Shown here in pieces: positions 35,601 through 47,700 of a stretch of 64,000 nucleotides of DNA. The position numbers and the translations under genes are program-made. Where the stretch lies: positions 109,264,475 through 109,328,474 of the forward strand of contig JAMXBB010000004.1 of NCBI GenBank assembly GCA_024138015.1, in the 5' to 3' direction. Numbering within the stretch: position 1 is the first letter of the stretch; each line of letters begins with the position of its first letter. This DNA is from Lumnitzera littorea (Eukaryota; Streptophyta; Magnoliopsida; Myrtales; Combretaceae). The notes below the pieces were generated by a model. It worked only from the letters and a program-made list of their open reading frames with translations, was not told the DNA's origin and did no database searches.

Positions 35601-37546
35601 TGAACCACACCAATATTTGAGATACCAGTGCAAACCAGCCAGGACCTCTACTGCTGTGACCCCAGTTATCCTAAGAGTCAAATTCAACTGTCACAATAGA
35701 ATGCTAAACATGAAAAAAAATTAAGCATTTAGAAGCAAGGTCCTTAATTGTCCTCAAACCCTTCACTTTTCCCCATGTTCAAAGAGTTCAATACAGTTAT
35801 TGCAGGGGAAAGTGAAGGACATGACGTGGTGATGACAAGGGAAATTGAGGAATAATGGTAACAGCAATTTTGCTTATATCCTAATTCAGATTTGATTCCA
35901 AACAGCTCATAAAAAGGACGAAGGAAGATAATGAGGTTCCTAACAACGAGAAGTTAGAAGTTACTAGAGTTATTTGTTCCCTCGTAATGGTTTCCCTTTC
36001 TGGCTCTTGGGCTATTGTGACTTGTTAATAAGCCACATGAAAACTAGGTTAAAAAATTGGAAACATCTTCTTGAAAGATGCAAAAATGAAGGCATGATTC
36101 TTTTCATAGAGCATTCATAATCTTTTCCTGCAGAAGAAAATGACTTTGGGATAGCAACATACAGTATTTCTGGAGTGCCTCGCCCCTCAAAACCGGGGTG
36201 ATTCCTTATTTTAAAGCAGTAATCACCAGCACATTCCTCCTGAAAGTACCATGTGATAGTTAGAACAGAAAAAAGCTGAAAATCATATTTCAATTCACAA
36301 GAAAAAAAGCAAGTATCAAAATATTGTTACCATATGTAAAGTGTTAGCATCACAACCATTTAATCTAAAAGTTTAAACTTAATAAGTATGGTAGTGAGCC
36401 TTATATTTACTATTCAATGCTCGCACTTATTTGTAGCAGTGATTTTGACCAAAACCTCACCAAGTAGATATCTCAATTAATGGAGGAAATTACCGTACGG
36501 GGATTTGAACTCAGGACCTCTGCATTGACACAATGTTGAGTTCAGCTCCAAAACAACTTGCTAGTTATGGTTCTAAACTTATTTACAAAATAATCTCTGC
36601 ATTTCATGACTTGGGAATTTTCAGATGTTCTATATCCAAAAAACTTACTTCCCATCTAAATTTATCCAACTGCACTCTACTGCATATTCATGCAAATCAG
36701 GACTAAATTTGGTTCCACAAATTTTATTTATTGGGAACCTCGAGTAAATAAATTTCTAAGGCAATTTTTTATTCATATTTCCATTAGTTATTAAAATTCC
36801 GAGACAGAATCCACCAAATTAGATTTCTAAACACCATCCTTGCACTTGTAAATGCTAAAATGAGTGGAATCTTCTCTTGCCCATATTCCTCAATTTTCTT
36901 TGTCCTACCTGCTTCAGATACTTCAATGCCGCGCCTCTCGGAAGAGCTCACATAGGTAACTAACTTGCATAGAATTAAACTCACAGAACTATCACGGCGT
37001 TTATAACTTCAAGTTTTCTTAATTGCACGCATCCAAACAGCTCCTTTGTTTGTATCTAAAGCACATATAATCTTATTATCATTGTTATTACAGTTATGAG
37101 TTCCTTGGCCATGCGAATGCCAAAACTAAAAAATATGATCATATCTTCTGTCGGAACAGTTTTCTTATGCATGTTCATTGTGCCATTTACAATATATGTA
37201 ACTGACTATAAGAAACAAAATAACTGTCTCATAACTAACTAACTAAGCACACCAATCTCCGCATGCAACAACAAAATAAACCGAATATACTCAAAATTCT
37301 AGTACGTCACTACTTATATAACAGAACTCTAACTACCTTTGAGATGATCCCGAACTCGAAGCTCGAGTAGTGAGAAGGTATGAGCCGACGAAGCACGCCT
37401 TGAGCCGCGACTATTTGTACGGACGCAGGAGCTCGCTCACGGTCCTGGATTTCGAGAAGCTTCGATATGTATCCGACGCCGATGGTGGAAGAGCGAGTGG
37501 GAGCGAAGAAAGTGAATAGAGAGAAGAGAATTAGAAAGCGGTCCAT
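26658..37546 (-). CDS. NAGLU: Alpha-N-acetylglucosaminidase (GH89), 19 exons, frameshifted
   Basis: Homologue of lysosomal NAGLU and Arabidopsis At5g13690. It removes terminal alpha-N-acetylglucosamine; plant substrate not settled. Exons (minus strand): 37337-37546, 36163-36239, 35459-35670, 35169-35290, 34649-34737, 34150-34244, 33732-33813, 33432-33538, 33309-33339, 32653-32770, 32366-32413, 32100-32209, 29505-29607, 28740-28838, 28249-28359, 27909-28141, 27521-27758, 27356-27434, 26658-26915. The sum is 2,422 nt, one over 806 codons plus stop. Residues 1-20 form a signal peptide ([11 protein letters not shown]). GH89 landmarks: [41 protein letters not shown] (Glu347, matching human Glu316) and [15 protein letters not shown] (Glu476, matching human Glu446). 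Exon 19 has six C at 26870-26875 where five are needed, giving a stop at 26827-26829 (about 750 residues). Intron 12 starts GA, not GT. It may be a pseudogene, a null allele or contain sequence errors. Confidence 0.93.
26870..26875 (-). other. Frameshifting C6 run in NAGLU exon 19
   Basis: The minus strand reads TATGG followed by six C then GAGCGG. With five C the frame continues through [17 protein letters not shown] to the natural stop at 26658. With six it reads into a stop at 26827-26829. The upstream frame is fixed by exon 18 and by [11 protein letters not shown]. Confidence 0.85.
30195..31700 (+). mobile_element. Short non-autonomous LTR retroelement in NAGLU intron 12
   Basis: Two direct copies of one LTR were found, 30195-30578 and 31397-31700. 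They share the ends TGATATAATC/TGTAATCATATG at the start and TTGTAAGCTTTGT(A/T)TTTCA at the end, plus AAGCTCTTGTATTAGCATAGG inside. After the first LTR, TTGTATCAATCGGTGCTG resembles the TGGTATCA-type primer site; before the second, TTGAGGACAAGGCGATTTTGAG resembles a Gypsy 3' leader. The 818-bp interior has a degenerate lysine- and glutamate-rich gag-like frame and no pol. Flanks give ATTT against ATTTT. The first LTR is about 80 bp longer because of a T-rich insertion. The element runs opposite to NAGLU. Confidence 0.8.
32098..32099 (-). other. Non-canonical splice donor (GA) of NAGLU intron 12
   Basis: Exon 12 must end at 32100 (...TATATCTG) so that TG joins G-TGT-ATG of exon 13 to give the conserved Trp-Cys-Met-Leu. 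The intron then starts GAAAGT, one base from the consensus GTAAGT. The other 17 introns placed all start GT and end AG. The nearest GT, four bases downstream, would shift the frame. Confidence 0.8.
36340..36570 (-). repeat. Possible tRNA-derived SINE in NAGLU intron 1
   Basis: On the minus strand GAGTTCAAATCC at 36501-36512 resembles an RNA polymerase III B box, preceded about 30 bp upstream by a weak A-box-like stretch (TAGCAAGTTGTTTTGGAGC). The following 150 bp are AT-rich. No clear poly-A/T tail or target-site duplication was seen. Confidence 0.35.
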
Positions 37547-37800
37547 GATCGTGAAGAGAGAGAAGAGGAAGGAGAGTTGTGTCTACAGAGGAGTGAGGCA
37601 TTTGAAGGAAGTATGAAAGAGAGAGAAAAGCTAAGCCAGGCCGGCAAGAGAGAGTGTGTGAGAGAGAACAAGCGTCAGCAGAGGAAGTTTGTTTTCTTCA
37701 GGCGAAGTTTGCAAGCGGGAAATGCATCTCTGAGTCTACCTCTCTCCGATTTGCCCCAAATTGAAAATTTCAATTATTGGTTGGAAAATTAAAGAAATTA
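37547..37800 (-). promoter_or_regulatory. NAGLU 5' leader and proximal promoter
   Basis: On the minus strand the leader is CT-rich (TCTCTC runs 37550-37670). A CCAAT box (CCAACCAATAAT) lies near 37772-37783, and TTTCCCGC, an E2F-type site, near 37713-37720. No TATA box was found, as is common in housekeeping plant genes. Confidence 0.4.
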
Positions 37801-39545
37801 AGAAAATATAAATCGAAGTATTCACTATATTTTTATTATGGTAGGGCGAGATCTAGGATCAGTCGGAATATGTGGCTGATTTTTCAGTCTTATCTGCACA
37901 TACATTTTTTTGGTAATTTTATAAAAAAAAATGTATTACCAAAAAGTTACAAAAAAGTTGTTAGTTATCAATCACTTATCACATTTTTATATAAAAAAGA
38001 AAAAGAGAAATGCACCAGTAATAAAATTTGCAAAAGTTGGTAGATTCCAACATTTTATTACAGTTACCAAAAAAAAAATACAATTATCATAAAAGAAAAT
38101 ATAATATTATTATAAACTCAAAAAAGGCAAAGAAAAGAAAAACTAAAAAATCAGCCCAAGAATTTCCCAATTCCAACATACAAAACAAAGTACACTTTCA
38201 ATCCATTTTTTTCTGTAAAGAAAAAAACAAAACAATAGAGAATTTTACATGTACATGCTTATTATAACAAAATCTTGTAAATTATAATAAAAGTAAACCT
38301 TACTAAAATTAAAAGAAGTCGTGACCTCAAATAGACCTATTAATAGTTAATAAAGCAATCATATTATATAATCCCTTTTATTTCAACTTTTTTCCTCTAG
38401 CGCCTGCACAGAACTATTTAGTAACTATATTAAGCAAGGAGAATCAAATAGCATCTTCTTGTTTTTTTCCGAAAGAAAAGTATTATATTGGCGTTGTTTG
38501 TTGTTCGATTTTTTTTTTTTTTTAATTTTCCTTTTTCACTGTCCTATAATGTTGTAGATACAGCTTGCTCTTTTTTTATCGTTGTCTCGTTCATTACCCT
38601 TTCTTTTGTATTTGCCCATTGGTTTTTTACCCCTCTCCTCTCTCTCTCTATTTGCTTGTCTGATATTGCTCATTGTTGTTTTATTAGTTATTTCTTCTTT
38701 CCATTTTCAATTTCTTTTTGCTTTTTATTTGTGTTTGTTGTCGTCATTATTTTTCATGTTCTTGTCCAGCATACTTATCTTGTTGTCCATTGAGTACATG
38801 TTAATCAATATATTCGATTCTAGTTCACTATTTTATTTGGTTTCTAGTAATTTGAGGGTCTTGGATCTTATTTTATCTACTTAAAATATGTATAAATTTA
38901 GTAAAGATTAGGTTTTTTTTTTTTTGTTTGTTTTCATGGTGTGCTTACTCAATTATGGGTCAAAAGTGGTCCCGATGTTTATTATATGACGTTGCTAATT
39001 TTGTCGTGTTTTATTTCTTTTTATACTGTAAAGATGGCAACAACCATAAAATACAACTTTCTTTGTATTTGGGTAATTATTTTATTAAGAAGCTTATACT
39101 GTCCCATCTCTCATTCTAGTAAGAGTGGTATAACTTTTTATTCTATTTTTAATTTATAGTTATTAAATATGAACTATTAAAAATATAAATACTTCAATAA
39201 TTTAACTGTAATAAATATAAAATTATAGTGAGACGGAAAGTTAGATAGATCCTTCGAAAACACCGATAAAATCATGAGTTTTGGAGAAAAGATAGAGAAA
39301 GTAAGAGATTCTGTAAAGAGAGAAAAGATGAGCAAGTCTTGTAGAAGAGTGAGACTTAAGAGGGAGAGAAAACATACGTCACGCAATTTTCCTTAAAAGA
39401 CAGGCAATTTTGTGATCAACAAAGCTAAATAAGGAAAGCTTACACTTGAATCCATCAGAGCAAGGGTTCTTATGGCAGTTGATTTGTCGATAGTGGCAAT
39501 CAACCATGACGAAAAGTTCTCATGAAAAATGAGCATGTTTATTAA
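37801..39545. other. AT-rich intergenic, no gene seen
   Basis: Several frames open here only because of T-rich composition (poly-Phe/Leu/Ser). There is no start context, conserved motif or codon structure. T-runs lie at about 38510 and 38912. Confidence 0.5.
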
Positions 39546-40760
39546 AATTTAGTGGTATGTTTGGTTTGCAAAATGAAACAAGATAGAAATAGAATTACAA
39601 TTCCTTAAAAATAGAATAGAGAACTAATCCTCATTTCTTATAATTCATTTAAGATCTTATGAGTAGATGTAAATATACACAAACAAAAACTAACAAGTAA
39701 TTATTCATTTGCTCTTTTAAAAAAATTGCACTTGGAATAATAGCAATTTGATGTAATAGTGATTAAATTAACTAGACATAGCAATAGGCTTATAGAAAAT
39801 GAATAGCTATATTCCACTCCTACAAAGTCAAATAAGCATGCCATGAATGTTTTTTTTTTTTATTATTATCATAGCTATTTTTCATATTTGGTTACAACCC
39901 TCGTTAAAGGTTAGTTGCTCCAATCAATTTTTTACCATTGCTTACAGCTAAAGACCACGATTTGATACATCATCCTAAAATTTTGGAAATGGATCCTCTA
40001 AAGTAATTTAGATGATATTACAAATTCAACATTTGAGATCATTACAATTTTTAAATTATCATATTATATCATTATGATGTTATTTTCTTTTTCTTGTAAT
40101 ATCAACATCAATTACACATGATTGCACTTTTATGACTTGTTGGGGAAGAAGGAAGAAATTAGAATGAATGAAAAAATTATAAAAGAAGGAAAATAGAACT
40201 ATAGAGGGAAAAAAATGTTTAATTTTCTTGTTTGGATTAATGAAAAGAGAGAGAAATCAATGTAGGATTAATGTTTTTTAAAATAATATTTAAAAATATT
40301 TTAAATTATATAATTACTACATCATTGTAAAAAAGATGACAAGACTTTAAAAATAAGGTTATAATTTTGAAATTTCAATAACTTTCATTCCTAAAATCAC
40401 TCTAATTTGGAGGGAGAAAAAATGTGTGTACCCTAAGAAAAACTTTCTCTCCTAAATTCATTCCCTACCCATTTCATTCCATTGGCAAGCAAAAGGGAAA
40501 CATCTTGAAATTTATGTTTTCCTTCCACCTCAATTTCTTCCTCCATCTCAAACATAGTGTTAAGGAATAATTCTAGGAAAACTTTACAAAAATAATTTTA
40601 GATAATCAAAATCCTAAAATTTTACATAAATTTTGGGTCAAATACAACAAAGATGCAGAACAATGTACACATTGTTTCTCTAGATGTACATGTTTTTGTC
40701 GCATTTATCAAAAACCTCAAAAATAAGGATATTAAGAGATTTTAACATTTGGCATTTCCG
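39546..40760. other. Intergenic with possible MITE remnants
   Basis: 39550-39845 starts TGGTATGTTTGG and ends with the complement of TGGCATGCTTAT, weakly suggesting a ~295-bp MITE; no target-site duplication was seen. The rest is AT-rich with no gene. Confidence 0.35.
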
Positions 40761-42445
40761 TTGGATAAATTACACTTTGGGTATTTGTATTTTCATTCTT
40801 TTTCACTTTGGGTATCTGTGTTATTTTTTTTAACACTTTGGTGACTTATATTTTATTAAATAGTGAAAAATAAACACTGTTAAGAAAATCATTCGTTTTA
40901 AAATTGTATAAGAAATAAAAATAACTTTTTTCTCTATTAACAAGTCTAAAATGTACCTAAAAAAAAAAAAGAGAGAATGAAGCTACTAAATAGAGTAGAA
41001 TTTGAAGCATACCAATTCTTTGAATCCGAAAGCATCACCATTGCTAGAAAAGATCCATCATATCTCGCTGGAGTAAAAGACTAGAGCAAACTTTGGTGTT
41101 TACTTGTAGAAAACAGTCGAGTCAACTTAGATGCGGGATTGAATGACTCTTTGGAACAGAAAATAATTGACATTTCAAACCAATGAAGAAGAATTGGCCA
41201 AAAAAAAAAACCAACGGAGAAGATGTCCGGCAGAGATGAATGGTAGACATGGAAACAACAATAAAATCGAGAACTCAAACTAGGAAATGAGTAATTTTGA
41301 AGTCAAGATTGAGCTCAAACTTAAAAATATCATAAAATATGGAAAAAAATTATAAACAAAAGTCATCTTCTTTGAAGTATTTGTTTAAATAAAGAAAAAC
41401 ATTTTTTTATTCATTTTTTTTATATTACATTTTAGACTTGTTCAAAGAAAAAATATGACTTTTATTTCTTATATCATTTTAAAATTAACTATATTTTTTA
41501 CAGTATTTATTTTTCATTATTTAATAAAACACAAGCCACTAAAGTTTTAAAAAAGACAACAGAGATACCTAAACAAAAGCCATCTTTTTTGAAGAATTTG
41601 TTCAAACAAAGAAAAATAAATTTTTTTGTAGCTTCATCATTTTTTTTTTTTTTATACATTTTAGACTCGTCCATAAAAAGAAGTTGATTTTTATTTCTTA
41701 TGTCATTTTAAAATTAATGGTTTTCTTAATGGTGTTTATTTTTTAATATTTAATAAAACACAGGATACAAAAAAAAAAATGAATCCAAAAGAAAATTATT
41801 TTTCTTCATTTGAACAAATTTTTCAAAGAAGATGACTTTTGTTTATGATTTTTTTAATTTCCATATTTTATGATATTTTTAAATTTAAGCCCAATCTTGA
41901 CTTCAAGATTACTCATTTCCTAGTTTAAGTTCTCGATTTTATTGCTGTTTCCATGTCTTCCATTCATCTCTACCAAATATCTTCTCTGTTGGTCTTTTTT
42001 TTTTTTTTTTGCCAATTCTTCTTCATCGGTCTAAAACGTCAATTCTTTCCTATTCCAAAGAGCCATTCAATCCCGCATCTAAGTTGGCTTGGCTGTTTTC
42101 TACAAGTAAACACCAAAGTTTGTTCCACTCTTTTACTCCAGCGAGATATAATGGATCTTTTCTAGCAACGGTGATGCTTTTGGATTCGAAGAATTGGTAT
42201 GCTTCAAATTCTACTCTGTTTAGTAGCTTTATCTTATTTCATTTTATTTTTTGTTACATTTTAGACTTGTTAATAGAAAAAAAAGTGATTTGTATTTCTT
42301 ATATCATTTTAAAATTAATGGTTTTCTTAACGATATTTATTTTTCACTATTTAATAAAACATAGGTCACCAAAGTGTTAAAAAAAATAATACAGATACCT
42401 AAAATGAAAAAAAACGAAAATACAAGTACCCAAAATGTAATTTAT
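40761..42445. mobile_element. Fold-back element with ~640-bp inverted arms and modular centre
   Basis: The left arm (40761-41400) and right arm (41806-42445) are reverse complements almost throughout, starting ATAAATTACACTTTGGGTA and ending at its complement. The outer part of each arm holds a terminal module marked by TTTATTAAATAGTGAAAAATAA and ACAAGTCTAAAATGTA. The centre (41401-41805) holds two further copies of that module in the right-arm orientation, about 230 bp apart. Inner arm sequence encodes the same short peptide on opposite strands (FNPASKL...STSKHQSL). Both flanks contain TTTCCG. It may be a non-autonomous Mutator-like or Foldback element. Confidence 0.8.
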
Positions 42446-42499
42446 ACTTTCCGACTTCATCTCCACTTGACAAAAAAAAAAACGAATCATTCCCATCTT

Positions 42500-42629
42500 A
42501 CAAATATGTAAAGAGAAAATAAGACACAATCTTGTGTTTGAATTTTGATACATCAGTTAAAGGGTACAAATATGTAAAGAGAAAACAAGACACAATCTTG
42601 TGTTTGAATTTTGATACATCACTTAAAAG
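42500..42629 (+). repeat. Tandem duplication, 66-bp unit, two copies
   Basis: ACAAATATGTAAAGAGAAAA starts at 42500 and again at 42566; each is followed by the same CACAATCTTGTGTTTGAATT stretch. There are only a few differences between copies, so the duplication is recent. Confidence 0.85.
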
Positions 42630-43083
42630 GGAACTACTACTTTGTTATCTTGAATGAAAAAGAATATAAGACTATTGTACCCCAGCTGTTAGGTTTTTGG
42701 ATCCATTCTTTATAGGCCCATAGCTAACGTTGAAAGGGGGTAAAAAAGGAAGAGCAATGATTTGGAAAATTTTCAAGCGTTGTACAGTTTTTAAAAAGTT
42801 ATTAATTATATTTATTATTTAATTAAATTAATCATATCAATTAGAAATTAACAAGTATCAAGGATAGATAAAATATTTAATTGCCTTCATAAAAATCTCT
42901 TCTTTATAAAATTTAGAAAATATTAAAGACTCTTTTTTAACTTCCGGCAAAAATAAGTGATATAAAAAACTATAGAAACTAATATACACACATACACACA
43001 CCCTTGTTAACGTAAGCATGCCTATAAGTACAACAATTCCATGTTAAAGATGCAAGTCAATTTTCAAACCATGCAAATTCAAC
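42630..43083. other. Intergenic
   Basis: AT-rich, nothing recognised apart from a CACACATACACACACCC stretch near 42985. Confidence 0.4.
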
Positions 43084-43724
43084 TAGGGGGTGAAAACGGG
43101 GTGGTTTAGGATGGGTTATAAGAACCCAAGACCCATCCAATTACCTTAATAAGGTATTCATAATTATCTTAAAATCCTATAAAATTTTTAACTTTATACT
43201 CAAAACTCATCTTATTACCCTAATGGAGTACTTATTTCCAAATCAGTGAATCCCTTTTTTTTTTCAAATAACTATTTTTTACTTCATTATTCATTATATG
43301 AAAAATTGATTTGCAATATTTATATTTATCAAGCATGGGCAATACAATGAGGATATATTACAGGAGGAGTCAAAAAAAGCATGACATATTTCATTTATAA
43401 TATATTTATAAAACACCAAAATACAAAGAAGAAGAAAGTAGATACATGGAGTAAAAAGAGATAGAGGGAGATAAGAGAAGAAACTAAGGATTAGGGATGC
43501 AAGATAATGATAGATACTTTAGTAACTTTACTTTTCTTTTCTTTTTTTTATTTAGTTAATATCATATTATTAATATAGTATTTTTATCAGGTAATGGATC
43601 TTATAACAGACTTTTCTTAAATCTCAAAACCTATCTCATAATCCTATCAAATAGTACCCTATAAGATTTTTAATAATTCAGGAGGATCGGATACTCTATT
43701 ATGATTTACCCGTTTACATTCCTA
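43084..43724. mobile_element. hAT-type MITE, about 641 bp
   Basis: The left end TAGGGGGTGAAAACGGGGTGG and the right end (complement TAGGAATGTAAACGGGTAAA) form terminal inverted repeats typical of plant hAT MITEs. Flanking 8-mers AATTCAAC (43076-43083) and AATTTAGC (43725-43732) agree at 6 of 8. The interior has matching but decayed subterminal repeats (GATGGGTT, AACCCAAGACCCATCC). Confidence 0.7.
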
Positions 43725-43739
43725 AATTTAGCTGATTTT

Positions 43740-44580
43740 GAAGACAAAAATTATTAAAATCGGATAAATGCACGTAGATCAAGAAGACCAAAACAAGCCG
43801 AAAAATCGAAATAAGTTATAGACCGAACTAAATAGCCGACTGGTAGTTTATCGGCGTCTGTTGAATTAGCTCTAAGTAAGTTGATGGAGACATGTCCATA
43901 GCCTAGTTCGAGTTACCAATTTTACAATCTTATGAAAGTTTGATTTTTGTAAATATTTTGATTAGTTTCCTTTGAAATTTATTTTACGATATCCTGCAAT
44001 AGTAGTTAGGATATTGTTTAGGATCTTATTTTGTTTCTTAGTTTATAGGATGTTATTTGAAAGAAAATGAGAAAAAAATTAAGTAAGTCCATCAAGAATT
44101 TGAAATGAATCAATTATTTTAGATTTTATCATCTAAAGGGTGTAAGTACAAATGATCTAGCCCTTATAAAATACATAATTATTGATGGACATCATGATTT
44201 CATTTCTCAATGTTTATGGTCACTCATTATCTAATTTCTAATTTAATGTTATGTCCAGATTTATTGGGATTTTATTCTTGTTTCCTTTTACTAAGACATT
44301 CCTAAATGATTTAGGTTTTATTTTGTGCATATAAATAGGCAATTAAAGTTGAGTTATATGAAAATGGAGCATTTACATTCTTATTGTACTTATCAAGAAT
44401 TTGTAATTTTTAAGACATTCGTCTTATACCTTGGGCTCTTGGCTCAATTATAGTCTTAATGTCCTAATAGTCTAATCAACACCTCTATGGTTCTTGCTAT
44501 CTCTTTGAATCTTCATTTTGATGACCAACATGCTGGGATCTCGAGTCTAATCGTAGCGTGCATTTACTCCATCAGGCTAT
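43740..44580 (+). mobile_element. LTR-like relic
   Basis: TATAAATAGG at about 44331-44340, a transcribed-looking leader, and a 3' part with CTTGGGCTC, GGTTCTTGCTATCTCTTTG and ATGACCAACATGCTGGGATC are reminiscent of plant LTR U5 and leader regions. The ends were not found. Confidence 0.35.
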
Positions 44581-44581
44581 T

Positions 44582-44780
44582 CAGAATAAATATTATATAT
44601 TGTATTTAGTTTATGTTGTTAGAAAAGAAAAAGAGAAAAAGATATAAAAATAGAAAGAATAAAAAAAATGAAAACAAAAATTTATAAATATATTTTGAGC
44701 TATCAATATTAGATGGTTCTAGAATATTCTCTTATTTGTTATGATATCTGCCCTAAAGAGGCTATATTATAATATCTTGC
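44582..44780 (+). repeat. Dispersed repeat, copy 1 (partner 52377-52590)
   Basis: It shares TTTATGTTGTTAGAAAAGAA and CTTATTTGTTATGATAT-like strings with 52377-52590 in the same orientation, about 200 bp in total. Confidence 0.7.
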
Positions 44781-47700
44781 CTTTTAGGCGTTTGCTTAAA
44801 AATTTTCCTTAACTTTTACATACCTAAAGACTGTTTGATACTGACATTCCTCAGTTAAGGATAAGGCAAAATATACACTTTATCTGTCATTCAACTTCTT
44901 AAATAATCAATTCAAAATCTCTTCCCATGCAATGTAATAAACCAGAGCGGAAATATTTCAAAAGAGTGAGCCAAACTTAAAGTATCACAACCACACTACT
45001 CCTGTTTAATATACAATTCTACTATAAGTATACATACCATGACTACAATTGCTAAACTAAACCCTTTATAATATAATACTAAAGTCTTCCCTTAAGAACT
45101 GCTTTCAAGGACTTAACCCGTATCTTACAGCTAATAGCTTCTTTCAAGAACCCATCTCTTATTAGCATTCAAAGTCTCTTCGTCTCTACAATGTGAAGCC
45201 CTGTTTAACTCATTCTTTACTTGAGAATAAGACAACTTATTCCCTTAACTTACTATAAGCTAAGTGAAAGTAGATAAATAAATACAATACAAGTAGTATC
45301 ATATCACAACCATATGGTAAGTTACCCGTTTAATCATAATATTTTTTTTAGTCTAGCCAAACAATGCAAATGTGATAAGCTCATACCATGCTCGCGTACA
45401 TAGGCATGTATCAGTATCGATATCATAGCCCAGCCTAGCAACTCATCTGGTTGGTCGGCTTCAATCTGGCATTTGGATACAAGCTAAAGTTTAAGAACCT
45501 AGCAAAGCAACAATTAGTTGCCAAAATCTTACGGCTTAGCATTAACTACATGGAGTAGTTAAAAAATCCAATTTATAGCTAACCTATAGATACAATGCAA
45601 TTTCTATATACTAGAAAACCCAACTTTTATAAATCAAGTGGTTCACTTGATAAACCTAATTGTTCATATGAAATCCGACCTAACAAAATTTCAATTTTTG
45701 AGAAACTTCACTCTTTTCTCCTTTTTTTGCCATGCCATAAATGCATCAAATAGAACATCAAGCAAATTTATTCTTTTACTTTTTAACTCAGCCTTTACTT
45801 CATTTCATTTGCATCCCTACGACCTCAGTATTGAGTATACTCAAATGAATACTTTAGGAGGTAAGGCTAGTTCTTAAATTCTTTTTAAAGTTAGTGCAAA
45901 TCTCAATAAATGTTACATGGATACTTAGCTAAACAGTCACAACAACCAAGTCTAATATCAAAGCATATTTTTTGTCAGTAAGGGTTATAAAAAGAAACAC
46001 TACAAAACTCACTAAGTAGCATTTCCAAAACTCGTAACCAAGCTCAACCAAGCCAAAACATCACAAAGCATGCAAAGTTAGAAATAGACATAAGTTTACT
46101 TAAAGCACACATAAATATCCACTTACTTGGGCTTATTGATTGCTCCAATACTATTTATTAACACAAGCCTCTTCTTTAGTTACTTTACCTAGTAAAGATG
46201 TAGAGTACCAAAGTCAACTGCAATATGCGTATATTCTAGATTATTAATACTTTACTTTCACTTAGGGTTTATGAGTTAAGTTTATTCTTTGGGAAAATAT
46301 TCATTTCAAATTGCCTCTGACTCAGTCTCTAATTTAGCCTCTAGTTTAGTCACTAAACTACTATCTGAATTATCCCCTAATTTAGGTTAACTTTAAAATT
46401 TCTAAACGAATACCATCTAACTTATGTTCTTAGCTTTACCAATTAAAAATCTCAAGTATACTTGACTCGACCTGCAAACCTATTTACACAAGAATCCCCT
46501 AAGTGTAGTTTCTGATTATTTATTTGTTTTAGTCTCTAATTTAACCAAAACACTATATAAACTTATAAAATTCCCACTTCTTAGTCATGTCATGTTACAA
46601 CCAGTAAAGATTACTTCAAATATAATAGTAGCTAAGACTTCCCTTCATTATGGTGTTAATTATATAATTTACCTTATTTATCATATTTAGCAAAACATAT
46701 ATATAAGGTAAGAAATTACTTAATAATTAGTGCTTTTACTCCATTAAATTCACAAAAAAATATATTTTCTTCTTAGAAAACGATACTTATTATACTCTGA
46801 TGATGAAAAGTACAAAAGTTCTATAATATATAATATTTTCCAAAATATCAATTTTAAGCCCAATTTTGCTAAAAATTAGCCTAAACTAAGTAAATAACCA
46901 AATAAATTATAAGATCTAAAATAATACTTCTAAAATCATAATTAAGCTCCAAAAATAATTAAAAATCAAATTCACTAATAAATTTAATTAAAAACCTATT
47001 ATTTCTTCAACATAAAAAACGAGTAAATTATGTAAAATAAATTTAATAAATTCTATATGAGTAATTTATTAAAAAATTCTTTTTATGTCAATTAAATATA
47101 TCATATGAGGAATGTACCTATGAAAAATTAGTTCAAAATAATATCATTACTATTTTTAAAAATTAATACAAAATTAATTCTACTATGGTAGTTTCTTAAG
47201 AAACCTATATAAATACTTCTAATTTCAAAATTCTAGATTGATATTCTAATTCTATGCACAAAAATACCTAGGCAAATCAAGTTTCATAATTTTTGAATAT
47301 TTTTAATAAAATAAATTAATTTAAAAGCTAAAAATAATATCACATTGTCATTGGATCTCTAGCCATCATAAGTCGAAGAGGGGTAGTCAACCAAACTACA
47401 TTCGATGTCAATCTTCGTCAATCTTCAACAACCCAAGTGCCACTATGTTAGATTGTGGGTAGCCACGTGAACCCTATTTTTCCTAATATTTTGCTAATTT
47501 TGATAATTACCTAGACTTGCTTTGTTTGGGAGTGTTTTACTAATCATATTTTGCTAAAATGATCAAAGTTTCATTCAAAAACCCCTTTATGTAAACTTCT
47601 AGTCGATGTAAGGGATAATGGACATTTCTAGTGTCACCTATTATATTAATTTAATACCAATGTTCATGTTTGGCTTGGTTTCTCTTTTGACATCTCATAA

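Noticed and set aside
35497..35724. Plus-strand 75-codon frame
   Set aside because: Antisense to NAGLU exon 3.
38488..38884. Two overlapping hydrophobic open frames of about 100 codons
   Set aside because: Composition is a direct result of the T-rich DNA (Phe, Leu, Ser, Val); no signal-anchor logic, motif or conserved neighbour.
41953..42380. Open frames of 70 and 123 codons in the fold-back element
   Set aside because: They mirror the minus-strand frame in the other arm and run into AT-rich terminal sequence; kept only as a possible captured fragment, not as genes.
42985..43005. CA-rich string as a CRISPR-like or telomere-like repeat
   Set aside because: Only a few dinucleotide units; plant microsatellite.
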